This document shows, in pieces, positions 9,100 through 20,047 of a stretch of 64,000 nucleotides of DNA. Position 1 is the stretch's first letter; every line of letters starts with the position of its first letter. The notes under the pieces are model-generated. The model made no database searches. It saw only the letters and a program-made list of their open reading frames with translations, and was not told where the DNA came from. Source of the DNA: Arachnopeziza araneosa. Lineage: Eukaryota; Ascomycota; Leotiomycetes; Helotiales; Arachnopezizaceae. The DNA lies in assembly GCA_003988855.1 (NCBI GenBank), contig QYAI01000077.1, positions 1-64,000 on the forward strand. The letters are read 5' to 3'. The translations under genes and the position numbers were made by a program.

Positions 9100-10302
9100 A
9101 TGGCTTCCAGAAAGGGCCCGAGGGTGATCAGGATTCCCCGCATTGACAGTGACCAGCAATTTGTCCTCATCCAAGTTTCTCCTGACGGTCGTGACCGTCA
9201 GAGCCTGAAGCTGATTGGAACAGAAGGAGAAAATGTCTTTTCAATCTCAAGTAAGTTATTCCGTTGCCGGGCTTCCTCGACCAGGCTACTTAAGACCCTT
9301 GACCCTCATTTTCATGCGTTGAACAATCGACTAATCAAATTGTCATGTTTTAGTGAAGCATGCTCAGGTACTGAAAGCAAAAAAAACTTCGTCAATCAAC
9401 CAGGAACAATGGGATGAGCTATTATCAGCAATCCTATTTGGTACACTACCGGAAGACGGGGGAGACATCACTGAGGATGTTGAGGCTATTGCGAAACTTG
9501 ACGATTCATATATGACAATAATCATCCAAAAGAAAGTCGAAGGCATCACAGTACGTAACCCATAACTTTTTTTGGGCGGTCGCCTGACATAACGGCTAAT
9601 CCAGATCAGTCAAAATATGGAGAAATATCACTCCCTGCAAGTGATGAGGAGATTGAAATCTTTGACTGGTGTTGTCTAACAGCCGAGTCAAGAGATCAAT
9701 CTCGAGACGAACTTCAACGTCTGAAGTCAATTTTGAAAGAAAAGGATGCCCATATCAAGAAACTCGAAGCAAGTTGTTCCGAACTTGTGCAGTTGAAGAC
9801 GGAAAACGAGAATCAGCTGCTTGAGAAATTTTCTCTCCTACTAAATGAGAAGAAGCTGAAGATCCGAGACCAACAAAGACTGTTGGCAAGTACCAGTGTT
9901 GACCCAGCCAAAGTTGAGGCAGTAGAAGATACTAGATCTGTTCAGTCCCGACCCGCTGGACCTTCTAGGAAAGGGAAACGTAAAGCTAACAAAAATGTCC
10001 AACCGCAGAGTGAGGATGAGTCTGATGCCGGGTTTGAGAAGATGGATGTTGATGAAGCCGCAAAAGAATCTGAGCCAGAAGTACGGACGCCAGAGGCCTC
10101 AACTGCTGGTGAAACCGAGTCGGAAGATGACTTGGAATCTGTCCCACCTCTAACAAGAAAACCTGCACCACAATCGTCTCAAGATGTCGTGTTACCTCCC
10201 AAGAGAGAATTGCCTTTTGTGCAAAAACTAAAGCCACCAGCGAAAGGACCGACTCCAACTGAAGGATCTGAAACGGAGTCAGGAGAAGATGATGAGTTAT
10301 GA
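9100..10302 (+). CDS. LIF1: XRCC4/Lif1-like cofactor of DNA ligase IV (non-homologous end joining)
   Basis: Exons 9100-9250, 9354-9550 and 9610-10302 give 346 residues; both introns (103 and 59 nt) have GTAAGT/GTACGT donors. Residues 1-140 fit the XRCC4 beta-sandwich head (QQFVLIQVSPDG, QWDELLSAILFG, YMTIIIQKKVEGIT). Residues about 145-210 are a long coiled-coil stalk containing LEKFSLLLNEKKLKIRD, which lines up with the ligase IV-binding stalk of animal XRCC4 (F-x-LVLNEKKxKIR). The remaining 140 residues are acidic and Ser/Pro-rich (EDESDAGFEKMDVDEA), probably a phosphorylated tail with a basic KGKRKANK patch as a possible nuclear signal. The known family role is to stabilise and target DNA ligase IV at double-strand breaks together with XLF/Nej1. 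The call rests on the stalk motif and domain order; the head is diverged. Confidence 0.82.
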
Positions 10303-11362
10303 GCAGGGTATGAGGGCATCGAGAATGGTCGCCCTTGAGCAAGCATCTTCTGTTAAGTTTTCTTATAAGTCTTAAATAAAATGAAACGAGGCCAAAATAA
10401 ATATCTGTCCTTCAAAACGGTGAGCTACTACCAACTTGCCAGATCTCGAAGTATTTTGGGAAAGTTTCACTCCTTCAAAAGAATCTTGAAATTGTTCTGA
10501 TCTTAGAATCTTGTACTGTGTTCCAAACTTTCGAAACTTTCATTCTTACACTGCAGTGCATTTCTATGATTCAAACAAGCGACCCTATCGATTTGCAATT
10601 TCATTGAATATCAACACCTCATTCATTCCGCCGTGGTTGAAATCACTCCTTTGCAAAGTAAATGAATGTTCATTCCCCCGAGTGCCATACGCTCTCAAGA
10701 AAAAGTTAAAGCAAGCTCCTCGGCCTTATAATCTAGACTTGATTATTAACCCAAATTACAGCAGCAGCATTTCACATCAAGCGTAGATATACAGACTTTG
10801 TAGTTGCTACCACAAATTCGATAAACTACACTTCTCATTATTCTTCGCAAAGACCAAGTAGTGTGAATTGACGTTTTCTATTTACCAGCTGCCACTTTCG
10901 AGTCGCAAGAGCTGATACGAAGCATGTAAAGCTCAGTGTCAAAAGGAGTCCAAAAGCAGCTTATCCAGTAAAGTACAAGTACAAATTCCGCTTTGATCGC
11001 GTTGAAATTCGTAACATGCATTGTCCTTCGGAAAGTTTCAACTTCCAAGTTTGAAAGAGCTCTTTCATTCCATCTTACATCTCCTCCTTTGGAATTTTCT
11101 AGTGCATGTCTCAAAGATTTTCGAGTACTACTATATCATTCTTCATTCCTTAGCCAAAGAGTTGTGGTGTTGATTCAAGCCACTTTCTCATTGGGTTGCA
11201 TTGCAGATATGTATCCAATCCGCTACGCGAGAGGGACGGGAAAATAAATTGAGAGGGGGAACTTCCGATTAGTCAGTTTTAAATTTCACCATTGGCCTTG
11301 ATCGTTCTTTCATCTCATTTCACTAATCATATTTCGAAATCCAAAATCCAAAATCCAACGTG
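10303..11362. other. Intergenic, no gene supported
   Basis: Two open frames of 80-90 codons (10511-10786 and 10993-11247) have no family-like content. The part before 11363 is the promoter of the methyltransferase. Confidence 0.5.
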
Positions 11363-12951
11363 ATGGCTGAGACATCTGGCTTTAAAGGTGTGTTTTTGGA
11401 TGACAGACGTATGAAAATAGTTGCTGATATCCATCGTGCTAGAATCGCAGACGAAGACGGGAGACGAGACGGACGTGCTGCCTGTCGAGAATAATACAAG
11501 CAAACTACAAGACGAAATTAATAGTGTCAAATCATCTCCTGATACAATTGATTCTGCCAAGGAGGTTATCTCTCCTTCTCCGGCCAAAATCGAAGAAGAT
11601 GGCGACACAACATCATTTCTTGCATCAAGCTCGGTCGCATTATCTGTGGGTTGACTGTCTTTCCTAAACATGGAGGACCTGCATTAACAACAGTTAGGTC
11701 GACGATCACGAAAATGACAGAGATCATGATAATGACTCTGCACTTGGAGACACAAGTATTTAGTATGTAAAATGGAACTTCCAAAAGTTGACAGCGCTGA
11801 TTTCGCAGTTCAACCTCGACGTCCGTTCGGTCAAGTGTTTACAAGTTCATTGAGGAGAATGGCCGAACATATCACAAGTATCGAGAGGGAAGTGGGTTTT
11901 AATCTTTCTCCTATCAAGTCTCAAAGAAGACTAACAAAATAGAATATTATCTACCTAATGATGAGGTTTGTCGAAACTATACTTACAAAATATATCACTA
12001 ACCTGTTCCAAGGCAGAACAAGATCGATTAGGTGGCGTAACTCTAAGCTACATTTAAGACACAGACTAACGAATTGCTAGACCTTCAACACCACCTCTTC
12101 CTTCTAACTTTGAATGGCGAGCTATTTAACGCACCAATCAAGGACCTTCCAGGAGGCCTCCATAACGTCCTTGATATTGCGACAGGGACGGGAATTTGGG
12201 CCATTGAATTCGCAACTCAATTTCCCTCTGCCAATGTGATAGGCACAGATCTAAGCCCAATCCAGCCAGAGTAGTAAACGTGCCTCTCCGTACTTCTATA
12301 TTCGAATTTCTAACTATCTAGCACTCCGCCTAATTGCCACTGGGAAGTTGAAGATGTTGAAGACCCCTGGCTCTACACCCACCAATTCGACTACATCCAT
12401 GGTCGAGCTCTCGCTACCTGCTTTAAATCGCATATCCCCGTGATTGCTTCAGCATTCGCCTTCACTCGCTCAGGAGGGTTTTTTGAAGTCCAAGATTGCA
12501 TTGTTCCCTTCCGATGCATGGACGATACTATGGTTGGCACACATCTAGAGCGCTGGACTAATCTCATTATGGAAGGGACTTCAAAAATCGGAAAGGACTG
12601 GACGAGAGTCAGCAACTATAAACAGTATTTCGAGGATGCTGGCTTTATAGATGTGGTTGAGAGGAAGTATGAGTGGCCGGTAGGCACATGGGCGAAAGGA
12701 AAAAAGAATAAGTTGCTGGGCGCTTGGTATAGGGAGGATTTACTCAGTGGCTTGCAAGGTTTCAGTATGGCGATTTTAACAAGAGTAATGAACATGAGTG
12801 TCGAGGCCGTGGAACTGTTGCTTGTGGGCGTGAGGGATGATATTAAGAGCAATAGGATTCACGTCTATATTCCGGTGTAGGTTCGGTCTATTGCTCGGGG
12901 ATAATTGGCTAACATATATGTAGGAGGGTGGTCTATGGACGGAAGCCGTGA
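11363..12951 (+). CDS. LaeA-like / TAM-domain SAM-dependent methyltransferase
   Basis: I assemble nine exons: 11363-11387, 11443-11645, 11698-11762, 11809-11891, 11943-11965, 12013-12031, 12081-12273, 12322-12876, 12924-12951, giving 397 residues. Every junction keeps frame and rebuilds family motifs. The N-terminal 85 residues are acidic and Ser-rich. Then come SSVYKFIEENGRTYHKYR, YYLPNDEAEQDRLDLQHH and the SAM-binding loop VLDIATGTGIWAIEFA at about 169-184, then IGTDLSPIQP and the motif FDYIHGRALATCF. SGGFFEVQD and the usual family ending VVYGRKP follow. The last short exon supplies that ending; stopping at the TAG in 12878 would lose it. LaeA relatives include regulators of secondary metabolism and many enzymes of unknown substrate, so no specific role can be given. 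Exons of 19 and 23 nt are unusually small. Confidence 0.88.
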
Positions 12952-13262
12952 CGCTGAGGCTATATCATGCGCTTTCAAGTCATTTTCGGACGTGCGAGAC
13001 TCATTACAAGATATTTACTAGACCGCATTTTCGAGAAATTGTGATCAAAACACTTGAAATCACAGTAAATAAATCTGTGTTTACTTCGAAGGCTGTGGTT
13101 TTGAGCCTGCTGGCTGTGGAAGCTTCAATCACGATATATCGGAAACACTCGAAGCATATTATTATTTAATTGGGCTGGTACTAAAGCCAAGTAAGGTGCA
13201 AGAACCACTGATCAGGTTAAGGTGGCCCGTGAGTCTACTCAAGACCCCCTTTGAGAACAAGT
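12952..13262. other. Short intergenic, convergent 3' ends
   Basis: Nothing recognised; it is the shared 3' flank of the methyltransferase and the RNase H-like gene. Confidence 0.5.
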
Positions 13263-14482
13263 TCAACTCCGAAGCGGCCACATAGGTTCTAACTGCTCGC
13301 GCAACCTCTTGACCCTCAACATCGTCTCTTCTTCGAGACTCGGCCCTCTTGGGGCCCACCTTGTTGCGCCTTCGTCCATCAGCTCTGCCATCATATGACT
13401 GGGCGCCCCGGGAGGTGGACAGGATAGCACATCGAGCCTGACCTCCCTCCAAGTCTTAACGATACCAAATCTCTCATCATCCCAATACGGCCCAAAGAGC
13501 AACTTGAAGTTTTCCGATCGGTCAAGCCCGCTAGTAACGAGCCGCCGAATTGGGTACATCATTCCCAATCTCAAGCCTCGCGTGTCGGCAGTAGGGAATT
13601 CGATCCCGATTGTACGAGCTAGTGCTCGTGAGGAGGGAAACATCTTGGCTTTATCCTTCCAGTAGACATAACAATCCATACTCTCGGTCACTTCTCCATT
13701 GTCCTCACTAACTTCCTCTTCTGTATCCATCATTCTGATTTCCACCAACTCCTCAGCCAGGCGATGGGCTTCGCAATTATGCTGCCTGTCAACGAGCCAA
13801 AACCTAACGTCAATCCCCTGACGCTCTAGTTTAGTGACTTTTTCATGCAGTTGTTTCCACAATCTCCACTCTGCTACTCTTCGTCCCCGTTTGTTGCGGA
13901 AGCCTGTCTCCTGCCAGCGCCATACTTTCTCGCTGATGCCGTAGGCAAGAAGCTCTGAATCAGTTTTGATGACTAGGCGGTAGATGGACTCTCCCTTGCG
14001 GCGTTCATCAGATACTCGTGCGAGGGCTTCGATGGCTGCGTGGAGGGTTGCAGCAGAGGAATTCTGTCGACTCCAGTATGGGTTGAGCGTACTTGAGTTA
14101 AAGTCCTATTGTTATTTCAATAAACCTGCGTTCAATGCCTAAGGATGCTGTATTGAAGCCTTACTGAACCCTCGGCGAACCATACGCCATGTGCTGCTCT
14201 GCTACCAGTACCAGTGGTTCCGCTGATGGATATCACAATGGACTTTTCATCTGTGATAGTCACTTCTGAGTCCTCATCATAGATAAGCAGGCTGAATATT
14301 CCTGATTCGGGAACATTAATCAGGATATCAGAGGGTTGACAATAAAATTCAGATTGTGGTAGTCGTCTAGGATTATTGCTTGTTGGATCGAAAAGGCGGG
14401 ACATTGTTGAACGTGAATCTTCCAAGCTCGTCACTTCGCTACTGGACAATGAAAGAAAGTTGACACGATACTCTCGATCCAT
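13263..14482 (-). CDS. RNase H-fold protein, catalytic residues partly missing
   Basis: Exons 14482-14165 and 14105-13263 give 386 residues; intron 14106-14164 is 59 nt (GTAAGG to ATAG). The first 80 residues are a leader without known motif. An RNase H-like fold follows: a first strand IVISISGTTGTGSRAAHG, a second strand GVWFAEGS, the helix with HAAIEALARVSDE, the strand and loop YRLVIKTDSELLAYGI, and the C-terminal helix region WLVDRQHNCEAHRLAEELV. In active type 1 RNase H the first strand carries Asp (DGA), the helix Glu, then Asp in TDS, then Asp near the end. Here only the TDS Asp is clearly present; the first has Ser/Gly and the last aligns with His. This points to a non-catalytic or altered domain. 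About 170 further residues of unknown function follow. No retrotransposon domains flank it, so I take it as a host gene. Confidence 0.75.
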
Positions 14483-15833
14483 GGTTCGATATATTGTAAG
14501 TAGATCTACAAAGAAAAGTGGCCTAGTATCAAAGGATCCAAGACGGCATTGAAAGGCTTACTTTTTCGAGGGCCTGCAGGAAATGCGTTGTCGATGAAAC
14601 GAAATATACTAGGGTGGCAAGCAGCTCCGCAGCCAACAGTGTCTTAAAGCATTGAGCATGAGTTCTCGTGAACATTCAAAAGTAGATCAAACCCCGTGTT
14701 TTTAGGAGCAGTTTATCTAATGAAAGTATGATATACCTTTTCGAGGAGCATCCTCCCGAGCGAAATTTGCACTAGGCCTCCCCTGAATGGTCGAAGCGAA
14801 ACCCACAAACATGGTCATGGTCAGCGCATAGTTTGCGCACAGATTGGGAGCATGAGATGATTCCTCTCAGCTGAAGAAATTGGTAACTTCCGACTTGCTT
14901 TTTAGCTCAATATTCGGAGATGAAATAGTCGTCGATATTATAAGATGCACCGCTATTGACTCTTATTGGCGCTGCTGGTCGTCAGAGAAGGGTTGGGAAT
15001 TACCTAAGCACGGCTATTGTTACGTCTTCAGCTTCACACGTGGCTACAGCTTCTTCAATGTCGACGTAGGCTCATCGTTGTAGGATTTTCGAAGGAAGCG
15101 GAGAGCTGATTACGGATATTGTTGCTGCAAGCGGGCCGATAGTATCGCCCTATTAACAAGATCAAGTGATGGCTTGCGAATCATCCTCGCCTTGATCTTA
15201 GTAGCAGACTTATTTCTTAGTATGATGACCCTTTATGCACTAAATTAGGTATTCTTATGTCAACGAGGTTAAATTCAAAAGATTGATTTTATTACTGGGA
15301 GACTGAAAGTCGAAATGAATAGCATTTGATACACTTGACCAGAAGTTTTTCATTCCTAACTGAGCTAAATGGAATAATTTTACATCAGATTCATTGTGTT
15401 CAAAGCTGGAAAGTCATTTGATTTACCTTAAAGGATGTAGGGAGGTAGAGTATGGATGTTTTCTGTTTTCGTTCAAATTTCATATGTAGTACTTGGTACT
15501 TAAATTAGTCTTTTATGATATAAATCGATATCGATAGAATAAAAGCTAAGAATTTTGAAGTTTCTCAAAAAGATAATTGGGCGAAAAAACTTCTCTTGAA
15601 CTTACAACTAGGTGGTTTGCTCTTTCCTTCTGCCACTGTGACGATAACGAAGAGCGACAAGGGGTCTCGATAGCTTTAGCTATATTTATTCCTTACCATT
15701 ACTCATTGTCCAAAACGTCATAAATATCGATTCGAAGCATTGGTATATCTACATTTGAATTATTAACTAGTGTCAGAAGTGTAACCTAATTTGATTTACG
15801 TCTATAACACCCCTTTGTGTGGCTTCTCACGAA
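14483..15833. other. Intergenic, AT-rich, no gene supported
   Basis: About 1.35 kb with only one short open frame (14880-15083), lacking family content. Contains the 5' flanks of the RNase H-like gene and the orphan gene. Confidence 0.5.
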
Positions 15834-17219
15834 ATGGATTCTGATCAGAGGCAAGATAATCAAGATAGCAACCAGCGAGGAAATCGGCGTGACAGCCAGC
15901 GAGAAGAACCACGAGGAACGCCACGAAGCAGAGCACGAACTAAATTGCCCGGAGCACCACAGGGAAGAGAACAAGGAGACCTCCAAGAAGAATCCAGAGA
16001 AGAAATACAACGGGGAAGACAGAGTAGCGGTAGACTCCCAGGCAAGCCACGAGCTATTAGCGCCCAATACTCTGGTCGAAACCGATCACAATGGCATTCT
16101 GTCAATTCGAGACCCGATAGAAGCACATCGAGAGAGAGAGAATCCTTCGGAAGGCCGGCTCCTCGCAACCGCCCAAGAGGTCGCGATTACAAAACCGAAA
16201 ATCGGTTGATGGAAGAAGAATCCCGAATCCGAGCTAGCATTCGCGCCAGCAGGGAAAATCGAATTGACAATTCTCAAATCATTCGTTCTGAACAACAAAA
16301 TGGTTTCCACAACCGTAGATGGAATCAAGCAAGGAACATCCAAGTCCCTGGCGCTGGACATCAAGGTGGGTTTGGAACCAATTTCTGGTATCCAGCAAGT
16401 GAAAATCAAGCCCATCCCTCTGAACAACAAGCCAGCTATTACCCCACGATGTTGATTGTAACAGATTACAATGAAGTACCCCGCCCTGGACAGCAAGCGG
16501 TCTTGCAACCTTATGGGTGGATTCAACCTAGTAACAATCAAGTCCATCTTTCTGAACAACAAGCTGGCTACTACCATATGGTACGGAATGAATCAAATCA
16601 CAATCACGCTCCCCATCCCGGACAGCACGCGGTCTTGAATCAGCCAAGAGCTCAACTTCATCACAATGACCAAAAAGTTGGCCTGCGTCCCCCATTGTTG
16701 ATTGAAGCAAGCCATAACCGAGTCCATCACCCTAGACAACAAATCCTGCAAACTCTTGGGCCATCTCAAGCAGTAAATACTCGGGTCGTTAACTTCAAAC
16801 AGGAGGTTGGCCCTCAGCCCCATGGCTGGGTTCAAGATGAGCAACCTAAGCAAGAGAATGGCCAGTCTCCAGATAAGCGATCCAGTGCTCATTCAAGAAA
16901 AGGGCCCAGACAACGAAGGGAAAGAAAATTATATGCTAGACTCGATGCAAATGTAACAGAAGACAATCGACAGGCTAGTCGTGGACAAGGTGATGGTAGG
17001 ATCAATGCAGAGACGAGAAGAAACTACCGAGAAATCAAACCCAGGCCGAGTGAATGGAGCTCTTCAGCAAATACAAGAATTAACGACCAACAAGTCGCGC
17101 TCGAACAAGGAGATGACAGACTCAGCGCTCGTTCTAGAGAAGGGAATCCGCTTTTTAGGGGGCCTAAGACTCGGGGACCTTTTGGAGTTGAGAGATCGGA
17201 CAGAAATTATCGAGATTAA
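15834..17219 (+). CDS. Orphan Gln/Asn/Arg-rich protein with internal repeats
   Basis: A single uninterrupted frame of 461 codons from the first ATG at 15834 (the frame extends 15 nt upstream through a GTG). I do not recognise it. Composition is extreme: Gln, Asn, Arg, Ser and Glu dominate and there are almost no hydrophobic core segments, so it is probably disordered. Residues about 174-335 form four degenerate repeats of 38-44 residues, each beginning GHQGG, GQQAVLQP, GQHAVL or RQQILQT and containing NQxH-SEQQA-YY-like blocks. The flanking parts are Arg/Ser-rich (SRERESFGRPAPRNRPRGRD), resembling RNA-binding tails. There is no signal peptide or membrane segment. Several other frames on both strands are also long and open here, a usual result of biased composition, so coding status rests on length and on protein-level repeat conservation. 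Expression evidence would be decisive. Confidence 0.55.
   Translation: MDSDQRQDNQDSNQRGNRRDSQREEPRGTPRSRARTKLPGAPQGREQGDLQEESREEIQRGRQSSGRLPGKPRAISAQYSGRNRSQWHSVNSRPDRSTSRERESFGRPAPRNRPRGRDYKTENRLMEEESRIRASIRASRENRIDNSQIIRSEQQNGFHNRRWNQARNIQVPGAGHQGGFGTNFWYPASENQAHPSEQQASYYPTMLIVTDYNEVPRPGQQAVLQPYGWIQPSNNQVHLSEQQAGYYHMVRNESNHNHAPHPGQHAVLNQPRAQLHHNDQKVGLRPPLLIEASHNRVHHPRQQILQTLGPSQAVNTRVVNFKQEVGPQPHGWVQDEQPKQENGQSPDKRSSAHSRKGPRQRRERKLYARLDANVTEDNRQASRGQGDGRINAETRRNYREIKPRPSEWSSSANTRINDQQVALEQGDDRLSARSREGNPLFRGPKTRGPFGVERSDRNYRD
16355..16860 (+). repeat. Degenerate tandem repeats (about 132 bp) inside the orphan gene
   Basis: Unit starts near 16355, 16486, 16617 and 16731 share GGACAGCA-GCGGTCTTG-like openings and a CTGAACAACAAGC core. 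The first two spacings are about 131-132 bp, in frame; the last is shorter. Confidence 0.6.
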
Positions 17220-17613
17220 ATTCGATACTTAAATTAAGAGCATTGTAGGAATATGCAAAACTTGGAAATGGCACATCAAACTGTGTTTGTAGACACGGCC
17301 CAACGTAATTTTGAATTTGGAGGCAAATCTAATTTCGTGTCTCATGGCGGTGATGAAGGAGGTTCTTTGTCAAACATACCGGAAACCCAGAGCTGGAAAG
17401 GATATAGTTGCTGTTGCATATGGATCGATGTTGATGATTAAGATCGGAGGTAAAATTTGAGCCGAAAGTAAATAGAGAATGCCAACCCCTGAACGCCTTT
17501 AGCAACGAGCCGAGCAGCCGACGTCATTACGGTGAGTTTTCCTGCAAACGCAAGAAAAGGAAAGAGAACCACCACTCTTCCTATGAACACTTCTACGGCA
17601 AGATATAATTACT
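17220..17613. other. Intergenic, nothing recognised
   Basis: Contains a 62-codon ATG frame (17253-17441) without recognisable content, and the promoter of the JAC1-like gene. Confidence 0.45.
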
Positions 17614-18396
17614 ATGCGATCCTCAAGCCTCCACTTCTCCCAAAGGAGTGATAAACTCCTTCGCTCTTGCGAATCATTAACTGGCAAGAAATCCAGCACC
17701 GCGCCCCGCCGAGCTTCAAGTTATGTTCCTCCTGTATGTCGCATGTGCCACAGACGACTTCAGCAACCCATCTCCCAATTTCCCTCACAACGACGCTGGC
17801 AGAGCTCATCCGCCGCCTATACAACGTCTGCTGATGAAAGCATAAAATCGAATCCTATCCCTCAAACGCATTACGAATTCTTTCCCAAAACGCTCCCTTC
17901 TGGGCCTCCTCCATCCGGGCCCTTCCGCATCGATCCGCGCGAACTGCGCAAAGAATTTCTCCAGCTTCAAGCCGTAGCTCATCCTGATCGACACCCCTCA
18001 CATCTCAAGACCCGCGCGGAAGCAACATCAGCTAGGATCAATGAAGCCTACAAGACGCTACAGAACCCGCTGCTCAGAGCGCAGTATTTGCTGAGCCTGA
18101 GAGGGATCGACGTCGCTGAGGATGAGACGGCAAAGGTGGAAGATCCAGAGCTGCTGATGGAGGTTCTAGAGACAAGGGAGGAGATTGAGAGTGCACAGGA
18201 AGAAGAGGAGCTAGAGGGCTTGAAGAGGGCCAACGAGTCACGGATTGGAGAGAGTGAGCATACCCTAGATAGGGCATTCATGGCGGATGATATGCAAACT
18301 GCGAAGGTGGAGGCAGTAAGATTAAGGTATTGGATTAATATCAAGGAAAGCTTAGACGCTTGGGAGAAAGGCCAACCTGTTGTGCTAGTTCATTGA
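17614..18396 (+). CDS. JAC1: Mitochondrial Hsc20/Jac1-type J-domain co-chaperone for Fe-S cluster transfer
   Basis: Intronless, 260 residues from the ATG at 17614. The N-terminus is Arg/Ser-rich without early acidic residues (MRSSSLHFSQRSDKLLRS), a good mitochondrial presequence. One CxxC pair (VCRMC) at about 42-45 recalls the zinc-binding N-terminus of animal HSCB, but the second pair is not evident. The J domain spans about 85-165: HYEFFP, RELRKEFLQLQAVAHPDRHP with the Hsp70-stimulating HPD at about 121-123, then SARINEAYKTLQNPLLRAQYLL. The C-terminal three-helix ISU-binding domain follows (LLMEVLETREEIESA, and AVRLRYWINIKESLDAWEKG at the end). Jac1 delivers the scaffold Isu1 to the mitochondrial Hsp70 Ssq1. 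Length is typical of the family and both domains are present in order. Confidence 0.93.
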   Translation: MRSSSLHFSQRSDKLLRSCESLTGKKSSTAPRRASSYVPPVCRMCHRRLQQPISQFPSQRRWQSSSAAYTTSADESIKSNPIPQTHYEFFPKTLPSGPPPSGPFRIDPRELRKEFLQLQAVAHPDRHPSHLKTRAEATSARINEAYKTLQNPLLRAQYLLSLRGIDVAEDETAKVEDPELLMEVLETREEIESAQEEEELEGLKRANESRIGESEHTLDRAFMADDMQTAKVEAVRLRYWINIKESLDAWEKGQPVVLVH

Positions 18397-18903
18397 AGCA
18401 TGAGGATGTATGGACTGGATATACCAGAGTGAGTTGAGGATATGCAAGTTTCGATGGCATTGTATCGGTTACGGCAAGATACCCAACTTTTCCTCCAACA
18501 TGTGCCCAAGTTTTGATTTCCAACTCAAGCTTCCTAGTGATCATAATGATGATGTGAAAAACAGACGCTCCGGAGTTTGCAGTGGACTTTATCGCGAGTA
18601 TTTCAAAGCAATTTTTGGTCTCTCCCAAGAGCCGGAGATAAAAGAGAATCCGACGCAGGTCGCATGTCCCGCTGAACTGGAACCTATGAGAAGAAAGTGC
18701 TGGTCGGGGAAGTTTTCATTTGCTGGTTAAAGCCGAAATGCATGGGTTCAGCATGAATCAATGTCGTCAACGGCAATTCACTTGCACTATGGCAACAACT
18801 AATTCATATATAATCCCTCTCCCGCTCTCTTCTCTCAAGCTCAACCACGACCGAGAGCCAGAAGCACCTATTTGCATCATCGACAGCTAAGAGTGCAGAC
18901 ACA
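18397..18903. other. Intergenic, no gene supported
   Basis: An open frame at 18410-18730 has no recognisable content and overlaps the likely JAC1 3' UTR. Promoter of the reductase lies before 18904. Confidence 0.5.
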
Positions 18904-20047
18904 ATGACCAAAGTCCTTCTCACAGGTCTGAATATCCTTCCCCATTGCCCCACCACCCCACCTTGAGCCCCAGAAACTGACCAGATCCAGGTGGGAGTGG
19001 CTTCATCGCAGCTCACATCTTGGATATTCTGCTGGAGCATGGCCATTCGGTCGTCACGACCGTCAGATCCCAAGAAAAGGCTTCCAAGATTAAAGACGCG
19101 CATCCTGGTGTTCCAGCTTCTAGGCTGGATTTCCGTATCGTAGAAGATATCTCCCAGGAAGGAGCCTTCGATGAAGCAGTTAAAATCGATGGGTTAGAAG
19201 CAGTCATTCATACCGCATCGCCTTTCCATTTCAATGTCACAGATGTGCAGAAGGATTTGTTAGATCCAGCTATTAATGGTACCAAGGGAGTTCTCGCTGC
19301 AATCAAGAAGAATGCTCCAACCGTCAAGAAGGTTGTTATTACATCTTCCTTTGCATCAATCTTGGATACGGCAAAAGGTTCCGTGGTCGACTACACTTAT
19401 TCAGAGAAAGACTGGAATCCAGTCACAGCAAAAGAAGCTACCCTGAATCCAGCATTTGGCTACAGAGCCTCCAAAACCTTTGCAGAGAAAGCAGGTAAGT
19501 CTCATCGTCCCGTTTCCTGCGTCCTTGTAAACTGACATGCTCAGCTTGGGAATTCATCGAGAAAGAGAAGCCAGGATTTACTCTTGCCACAATAAATCCT
19601 CCCCTGGTCTTTGGTCCGATCGTGCATTATCTCAACTCCTTGGATACGCTCAACACGTCCAACCTCCGTATTCGCGATATCATCTCAGGTAAATTCAAGA
19701 AGGAAATCCCAGATACGGGTGTTTACATCTGGGTCGATGTCCGGGATGTGGCTCTTGCCCATGTCAAGGCTATAGAAGTTCCAGAAGCGGCCGGAAAGAG
19801 GTTCTTTGTTACTGCAGGGTACTTCTCGAACAGGGAACTGGTTGAGGTCATCCGAAAAAACTTTCCAGAGTATGCAAATGAGCTGCCGGCAAAAGATGTC
19901 CCTGGAGGAGACTATCCAAACGGAACAAAGGACGGTGTGTATAAATATGACAACAGCAGGACGATAGATGTTTTGGGCATCAAGTTTACGTCTTTGGAAA
20001 CGAGCGTTGTGGATCTGGTGAAGAGTCTGCAGAAAGTAGGTGCTTAG
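18904..20047 (+). CDS. NAD(P)-dependent short-chain reductase, dihydroflavonol reductase/Gre2-like (extended SDR)
   Basis: Exons 18904-18925, 18991-19494 and 19545-20047 give 342 residues. The first exon is only 22 nt and splits the nucleotide-binding motif: MTKVLLTG joins GSGFIAAHILDILLEHGH, giving the TGGxGxxA Rossmann loop. Further on come VVTTVRSQEK (cofactor ribose/phosphate region with Arg), DGLEAVIHTASPFHF, KKVVITSSFASI with the catalytic Ser, and the YRASK motif giving the catalytic Tyr and Lys. The Gre2-type substrate region NPPLVFGPIVH and WVDVRDVALAHVKAIE follow. Enzymes of this group reduce methylglyoxal, isovaleraldehyde or other ketones and aldehydes with NADPH; the substrate here cannot be told. 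Cytosolic, with no targeting signal. Both introns have clean ends (GTCTGA and GTAAGT donors). Confidence 0.93.

Noticed and set aside
10511..11247. Two 80-90-codon frames between XRCC4-like and the methyltransferase
   Set aside because: Start codon absent (TTG) in the first, no family content in either, AT-rich non-coding look.
15817..16209. 130-codon second frame overlapping the orphan gene, and several long minus-strand frames over 15786-16892
   Set aside because: Explained by the biased purine-rich composition of the 15834-17219 frame; shorter and without repeat structure of their own.
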